Shown: positions 21,785-25,604 of the stretch, piece after piece
How the letters are laid out: every line of letters starts with the position of its first letter
Numbering within the stretch: position 1 is the first letter of the stretch
NCBI GenBank assembly: GCA_036735565.1
Contig: DAINOC010000032.1
Span: forward strand, 1-25,604
Source of the DNA: Coraliomargarita_B sp036735565
GTDB lineage: Bacteria > Verrucomicrobiota > Verrucomicrobiia > Opitutales > Coraliomargaritaceae
Reading direction: 5' to 3'
DNA: 25,604 bases
Position numbers and translations under genes: made by a program
The notes under the pieces: generated by a model
Seen by the model: the letters and a program-made list of their open reading frames with translations, nothing else
Told to the model about the DNA's origin: nothing
Databases searched by the model: none

Positions 21785-24700
21785 ATGCCCGAAAGAGATA
21801 CCGAGTTCGTCCACCTCCACGTCCACACCGATCACAGCCTCCTGGACGGATGCAGCCGGACGGACCGGCTCTGCCAGCGGGCGGCCGAACTGGGCATGAA
21901 GGCCCTCTCCATCACCGACCACGGCGTTTTATATGGTCTGACCAGCTTCTTCAAACAGGCCGAAAAACACAAGATCAAGCCCCTGCTGGGCTGCGAAATC
22001 TACCTCGTCTACGAGGATCAACTCGCCACCGTCAATGAAGAGCGCGCCAAACAAAAGAGCTACCACATGGGCCTGCTGGCCCGTAATTTCAAAGGCTACC
22101 AGAACCTCTGCAAAATCGTCTCCAAGGCGCACACCCAGGGCTTCTACCGCAACCCGCGCACCGATCTCAGCACCCTCGCCGCCCATAGTGAGGGGCTGAT
22201 CGGATTTTCCGGCTGCCTCGCCGCCTACATCCCGCGCATGCTCCTCGCCGGGGAGTTTGAAAAGGCCCGCGAGGCCTGCGGCCGCTTCATCGATCTCTTC
22301 GGGAAGGATTTTTTTATCATCGAGATCATGGATCACGGCATCGAGGAGCAGCGCCGGATTATCCCGGATCTGGTGAAGCTGGCGACCGAGTTCGGGCTCA
22401 AGATCGTCGCCACCAATGACGTCCACTATGTCAACCATGCCGACTGGGAGCCGCACGATTCACTCCTCTGCATCCAGACCGGTGCCAAGGTCAAGGACGA
22501 CAAACGGATGCGCTACGACGCCCAGCAGTTTTACCTCAAGTCGCGCGACGAGATGGAGCTCGCCTTCAAGGAAATTCCGGAGTCGATCACCAACACTTCC
22601 GCAGTCGCCGAGATGTGCGAGGTCAAGCTCCCCTTCGGCGAGGACCACTACCCGGTCTTCGAAAAACCGATCGACCTCAAATACGAGGCCGACGAAACAC
22701 AGTTCGAGCGAATCCTCGATATCTACGTCGAGAAGAAAAACGAGATCCTGCAGCGCGACGGCAAGGAACTCATTGAACTCAACCGGGAACAGCGCCAGAA
22801 GCTCAAGTCCAATGGCCTCTACCTCTTCGAACTCTGCAAACAGGGCCTCAAGGAGCGCTACGGGGTCGACTACGACGCCTGCCGCGCCGACTGGGAAAAT
22901 GCCCCCGCCGACCACCGGCGCTACTGCGAACAACTCGAATACGAGCTCGCGATCATCGCCGGCACCGGCTTCGTCGACTACTTTTTGATCGTCTGGGACT
23001 TCATCAACTGGGCGCGGCAACAAGGCATTCCCGTCGGCCCCGGCCGGGGCTCCGGTGCCGGCTGCGTGGTCGCCTACGTGCTGCAGATCACCGATATCGA
23101 CCCTCTCAGCTTTGGCCTCCTCTTCGAGCGGATGCTCAATCTGGAGCGGGTCTCCCCGCCCGATTTCGATGTCGATTTCTGCATGCGGCGGCGGGACGAG
23201 GTCGTCAACTACGTGCGCCAGAAGTATGGCCACGACCGCGTCGCCAATATCATTACCTTTGGCACGTTCGGGGCGAAGATGATCGTGCGTGACCTCGCCC
23301 GGGTCAACGAGATCGAATTCGCCGAGGCGGACAAGATCGCCAAGATGATCCCCGACGAGCTCAACATCACCCTCGAGGATTCCGTGCGGAAGTCTCCCGA
23401 ACTCGCCGCCGAGATCCAGCGCAACCCGATCGCCAAGGTTATCTACGACCAGGGCCGCGTCATCGAGGGAATGATCCGCAATACCGGCAAACATGCCTGC
23501 GGCATCATCATCGCCGACCAGGATATCACCAACCTCATCCCTGTGACCATGCAGGAGGGCGATCTCACCACTCAATATCCCAAGGGCCCGTCAGAGGACC
23601 TCGGCCTCTTGAAGATGGACTTTCTCGGCCTGAAGACGCTGACCGTCATCGCCGACGCTCAGGCCAACGTAAAGGCCGCCCGCAACCTCCCCGACTTCGA
23701 TGTCGAGAAGGTTCCGCTCAACGATCAACGGACCTTCGACCTGCTCAACTCCGGCCGCACCACCGGAGTCTTCCAACTGGAGTCCGGCGGCATGCAGCAA
23801 CTCTGCCGCCAGATCGGCCTCAGCACCTTTGAGGAGATCATCGCGCTGATCGCCCTCTACCGTCCCGGCCCGATGCAGTTCATTCCGCAGTTTGTCGAGG
23901 GGAAGAAGGACCCCTCCACCGTCCAGATCCCGCACCCCTTGCTCAAGGAACTCGTCGAAGAGACCTACGGCGTCCTCGTCTACCAGGAGCAAGTCATGCA
24001 GGCCGCACAAATCGTCGCCGGCTATACCCTCGGCGGCGCGGATATCCTCCGTCGTGCCATGGGTAAAAAAATCAAGTCCGTCATGGACGCTCAGAAGGAC
24101 GTCTTCATCAAAGGGGCCAAGACCACCAACAACATCGACCGTCAAACCGCCGAGTCCATTTTTGCCCTCCTCGAGAAGTTCGCCGAATACGGCTTCAACA
24201 AGTCCCACTCCGCCGCTTACGCCATGCTCAGCTACCGGACCGCCTTCCTTAAGGCCAATTATCCAGTGGAGTTCATGGCCGCCGTGCTCACTTCGGAACA
24301 GGGTAATGCCGATAAAATCGCCCACTTCCTCGAAGAATGCAACGCCATGGGCGTGCCCGTCCTCAGCCCGGACGTGAACGAATCAGGCAGCACGTTCACC
24401 CCGGTCCTCGAAGAAGACACTCAGGTCTCCGGTCTCAGCCCTCAGCCCTCACAAGCGTCCATCCGCTTCGGCCTCGCTTCGATCAAAGGCGTAGGAGAGG
24501 GAGCTGCCCAGGTGATCATCGAAGAGCGCGAAAGCAACGGCCCCTACCGATCCTTCCGCGACTTCGTGGCCCGCCAGTCCGATAAAAATGTCAACCGCCG
24601 GGTCATGGAGGCCCTGATTAAGACCGGGGCCTTCGACTCCATGGGCGAGGAGCGCGCCAGCCTCCTCCACCACCTAGACGGTGAACTGGCCGAGGCCGTC

Positions 24701-25522
24701 AGTCGACGCCGCGACCGTGAAACCGGCCAAACCTCACTCCTGGATGATCTCCTCGGCGGCGATCTATCCAGTTCGGATGCCACCGCCCCCACCGACGGTC
24801 CGGGCAAAACGGTCCCCCCCATGCCCACCACCGAAAAACTGACCTACGAAAAGGAACTGCTGGGCTTCTACATCTCCGGACACCCGATGGACGCCTACGC
24901 GGGACTGGATCTGGCCATCGACACCTTTCTCGCACCCGATGAGCTGAAGAATTTTGACGACCGCACCCCCTTCCGCCTCGCCGGAATTATCGGAAACCTT
25001 GCCATCAAATACACCCGTAAGGACAACCGCCAGATGGCCGTCTTCAATCTCGCAACCCGCTCCCACAGCTACGAGATGATCATGTTCCCCGATCCCTACC
25101 AGAAAAACGGGAGCCGCCTCGAAGATGGAAAACTCTGCCTCATCCACGGACTCATCGGCCGACGCAACGGGGAGATGAGCCTGGCCGCCCACGAGATCTA
25201 CGACCTCGAAACCTCGATCCCAAAGGTTATTCAGCGCGTCAACTTCATCCTCTATCCCACCGAGCAGGCTGCCGACTTTATCGAGCGGCTGCGGACCACG
25301 ATCGATGGTGAATACGGGTCCACCCTGGTCAACATCAGCTTCCTCGTGGACGGCAACGTTGTCGAAGCCCAAACCGCGCAGTCCCTTTCCTTTACCATCA
25401 ACCAGAACAATTACCGGCGGCTGCGACGCCACCCCGCTCTCGCAGGTATCCGTGTCCACTCAATCGACACCCCGGTTATTGATGATCGCCGCCCTTGGCA
25501 GAAAAACAAACGCGGGAGCTGA
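21785..25522 (+). CDS. dnaE: DNA polymerase III alpha subunit
   Basis: This is the replicative polymerase, 1245 residues, DnaE1 type. The order is: PHP domain (about 7-220) with HLHVHTDHS (10-18), SITDHG (42-47), GCEIYLV (69-75) and NDVHYVN (211-217); then palm and thumb with GPGRGSGAGCVVAY and the catalytic PDFDVDF (D460, D462, D464). Fingers blocks follow (TGKHACGIIIADQ, LLKMDFLGLKTL, LYRPGPMQFIPQF, EYGFNKSHSAAYA), then a helix-hairpin-helix IKGVGEG (900-906). QTSLLDDL (from Q982) looks like the internal beta-clamp binding motif, and an OB-fold region lies near 1050-1130. All PHP metal ligands that E. coli has lost are kept here. A low-complexity insert at about 880-889 is coded by heptamer repeats. 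ATG at 21785 fits the family start. Confidence 0.98.
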   Translation: MPERDTEFVHLHVHTDHSLLDGCSRTDRLCQRAAELGMKALSITDHGVLYGLTSFFKQAEKHKIKPLLGCEIYLVYEDQLATVNEERAKQKSYHMGLLARNFKGYQNLCKIVSKAHTQGFYRNPRTDLSTLAAHSEGLIGFSGCLAAYIPRMLLAGEFEKAREACGRFIDLFGKDFFIIEIMDHGIEEQRRIIPDLVKLATEFGLKIVATNDVHYVNHADWEPHDSLLCIQTGAKVKDDKRMRYDAQQFYLKSRDEMELAFKEIPESITNTSAVAEMCEVKLPFGEDHYPVFEKPIDLKYEADETQFERILDIYVEKKNEILQRDGKELIELNREQRQKLKSNGLYLFELCKQGLKERYGVDYDACRADWENAPADHRRYCEQLEYELAIIAGTGFVDYFLIVWDFINWARQQGIPVGPGRGSGAGCVVAYVLQITDIDPLSFGLLFERMLNLERVSPPDFDVDFCMRRRDEVVNYVRQKYGHDRVANIITFGTFGAKMIVRDLARVNEIEFAEADKIAKMIPDELNITLEDSVRKSPELAAEIQRNPIAKVIYDQGRVIEGMIRNTGKHACGIIIADQDITNLIPVTMQEGDLTTQYPKGPSEDLGLLKMDFLGLKTLTVIADAQANVKAARNLPDFDVEKVPLNDQRTFDLLNSGRTTGVFQLESGGMQQLCRQIGLSTFEEIIALIALYRPGPMQFIPQFVEGKKDPSTVQIPHPLLKELVEETYGVLVYQEQVMQAAQIVAGYTLGGADILRRAMGKKIKSVMDAQKDVFIKGAKTTNNIDRQTAESIFALLEKFAEYGFNKSHSAAYAMLSYRTAFLKANYPVEFMAAVLTSEQGNADKIAHFLEECNAMGVPVLSPDVNESGSTFTPVLEEDTQVSGLSPQPSQASIRFGLASIKGVGEGAAQVIIEERESNGPYRSFRDFVARQSDKNVNRRVMEALIKTGAFDSMGEERASLLHHLDGELAEAVSRRRDRETGQTSLLDDLLGGDLSSSDATAPTDGPGKTVPPMPTTEKLTYEKELLGFYISGHPMDAYAGLDLAIDTFLAPDELKNFDDRTPFRLAGIIGNLAIKYTRKDNRQMAVFNLATRSHSYEMIMFPDPYQKNGSRLEDGKLCLIHGLIGRRNGEMSLAAHEIYDLETSIPKVIQRVNFILYPTEQAADFIERLRTTIDGEYGSTLVNISFLVDGNVVEAQTAQSLSFTINQNNYRRLRRHPALAGIRVHSIDTPVIDDRRPWQKNKRGS
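24424..24451 (+). repeat. Four tandem heptamers inside dnaE
   Basis: GGTCTCC, GGTCTCA, GCCCTCA and GCCCTCA lie head to tail. They encode VSGLSPQPS, a short linker just before the helix-hairpin-helix region, where E. coli DnaE has no matching residues. Four heptamers add 28 bases, not a multiple of three, so the coding frame must be balanced by the flanks. Confidence 0.75.
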
Positions 25523-25567
25523 TCCAACAGCATTCGCCGAATTGGCAGACCGATAGGGATTGGCTCT

Positions 25568-25604
25568 GCCGCTGCGCGGCTTCGGCCCTGCGGGCTCCCT
25601 TCGT
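25568..25604. repeat. GC-rich double hairpin, possible dispersed repeat (runs off window)
   Basis: After dnaE, GCCGC-TGC-GCGGC (25568-25580) and GCCC-TGC-GGGC (25585-25595) form two small hairpins with the same TGC loop, joined by TTCG. The layout is like extragenic palindromic (REP-type) repeats. Only one copy is visible, and the element reaches the window edge. The bases between the dnaE stop and it show no gene. Confidence 0.4.

Noticed and set aside
22460..23575. A 371-codon open frame on the minus strand, antisense to dnaE
   Set aside because: Its translation is rich in Val, Asp, Leu and Gly with no family motif, as expected from the complement of a GC-rich gene. The plus strand has unmistakable DnaE motifs throughout. 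The same holds for antisense frames at 23591-24325, 24764-25459 and 19014-19874.
1..25604. CRISPR array, insertion sequence, prophage or toxin-antitoxin system
   Set aside because: No regularly spaced direct repeats, transposase, integrase or short paired toxin/antitoxin frames were found; the tRNA shows no flanking attachment-site duplication or integrase.

Overview
The window looks like chromosomal DNA from a Gram-negative, free-living bacterium, most likely a member of the Verrucomicrobiota (Opitutae / Puniceicoccales-like). This is inferred from gene content and protein style: moderately GC-rich DNA, few strong Shine-Dalgarno sites, zinc-free type B L31 and L36, a TPR-ExbB-ExbD-TonB-like operon, a PhoD-like metallophosphatase and an outer-membrane polysaccharide export set. 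No 16S gene or other decisive marker is present. There are no insertion sequences, integrases, CRISPR arrays or phage genes, and most of the window is a conserved core-genome neighbourhood.

Layout. 1-1600: the tail of a hydrophobic protein, a SAM-dependent methyltransferase on the minus strand with a doubtful start, then rpmE2 (L31) and rpmJ (L36) as a two-gene minus-strand unit ending in a clear intrinsic terminator. 1716-3897: trpS (minus), divergent from a secreted PhoD-like phosphatase (plus). 3935-9799: a long minus-strand block read as tRNA-Arg(CCU), an 887-aa exported TPR protein, exbB, exbD, a divergent TonB-like protein, a dCMP-deaminase-family enzyme and yqgE. The first four protein genes are tightly packed and look like one energised cell-envelope machine. 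9977-11269: a stand-alone rpsR (S18) with its own terminator, then the Sua5/TsaC threonylcarbamoyl-AMP synthase.

11303-17482: an exopolysaccharide export region. A minus-strand operon encodes an outer-membrane beta-barrel, a Wza-like export protein and a Wzc-like tyrosine autokinase with an unusual Gly/Tyr-rich N-terminus. A membrane-anchored TPR protein is transcribed divergently from it. Glycosyltransferases, flippase and polymerase are absent, so the sugar-making genes must lie elsewhere. 17626-20021: a CNNM/CorC-type transporter gene translationally coupled to hisC (both minus). 20084-25522: an RmlD-like reductase, a lipoate-protein ligase homologue (the stop and start codons overlap) and dnaE, the replicative polymerase alpha subunit, with a PHP domain that keeps its metal ligands. 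The window ends in a short GC-rich double hairpin that may be a dispersed repeat.

The most interesting points are: the Gly/Tyr-rich extension on the tyrosine kinase; the TPR/ExbBD/minimal-TonB operon placed directly after a tRNA; three ribosomal proteins (L31, L36, S18) without zinc-binding cysteine sets; a palindrome-flanked segment inside the coding start of the 566-aa TPR gene; tandem heptamers inside dnaE; and a probable start or frameshift problem in the methyltransferase gene. No single locus is clearly a wholly new system.
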